From positions 1 to 15,749 of the forward strand of contig JALSKY010000142.1 in the NCBI GenBank assembly GCA_026988585.1: a stretch of DNA of 15,749 nt. The letters are read 5' to 3'. Both the position numbers and the translations under genes were made by a program. Shown here in pieces: positions 14,807-15,749 of this stretch. Each line of letters begins with the position of its first letter. Within the stretch, counting starts at the first letter, position 1. Under the pieces are notes generated by a model. That model saw only the letters and a program-made list of their open reading frames with translations. It made no database searches and was not told the DNA's origin. The DNA comes from Deltaproteobacteria bacterium. Lineage in GTDB: Bacteria > Desulfobacterota > Dissulfuribacteria > Dissulfuribacterales > QOAL01.

Positions 14807-15749
<943 letters not shown>

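Overview
The window (15.7 kb) looks like the chromosome of an anaerobic, H2-using Gram-negative bacterium. The likeliest group is Desulfobacterota (the former Deltaproteobacteria). This rests on gene content and style: a Tat-exported [NiFe] uptake hydrogenase with a membrane cytochrome b, a full hyp maturation set, and a separate argH-lipoprotein-lysA-dapF-dksA cluster. I cannot name the genus from sequence alone. Gene density is high, and there are no rRNA, tRNA, IS, phage or CRISPR signatures.

Left part (1-9338): a hydrogenase locus. hypF runs leftward out of the window; it carries no stop codon and is cut at its 3' end. A 456-bp AT-rich divergent region follows. It holds a 14-bp palindrome, a candidate sigma-70 promoter and two overlapping tiny Cys-containing reading frames. 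Then comes a rightward, tightly packed run: hydrogenase small subunit (Tat signal, three Fe-S clusters, C-terminal membrane anchor), large subunit (NiFe site, 15-residue cleavable tail), cytochrome b, hypC, hypD, hypE, hypA and hypB. It closes with a hairpin plus T-tract terminator. The three structural proteins should form a periplasm-facing complex that oxidises H2 and passes electrons through cytochrome b to the quinone pool. HypA/HypB deliver nickel, and HypC/D/E/F build and insert the Fe(CN)2CO group. The dedicated large-subunit endopeptidase is not in the window and must be encoded elsewhere.

Right part (9372-15749): all genes run leftward. Read in transcription order they are ahcY (S-adenosylhomocysteine hydrolase, cut at its 5' end by the window edge) with its own strong terminator, then argH, a fibronectin-type-III lipoprotein, lysA, dapF and a DksA/TraR-type zinc-finger protein. 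A terminator hairpin overlaps the stop codon of the last gene. This half handles methyl-cycle recycling, the last step of arginine synthesis and the last steps of meso-DAP/lysine synthesis. The lipoprotein's position and N-terminus recall LptM, which sits beside dapF in enterobacteria.

The two halves converge at about 9340-9414. I see no previously undescribed multi-gene system here. The observations most worth checking are the missing endopeptidase, the tiny Cys-rich leader frames, the palindrome in the divergent control region, and the LptM-like FN3 lipoprotein.
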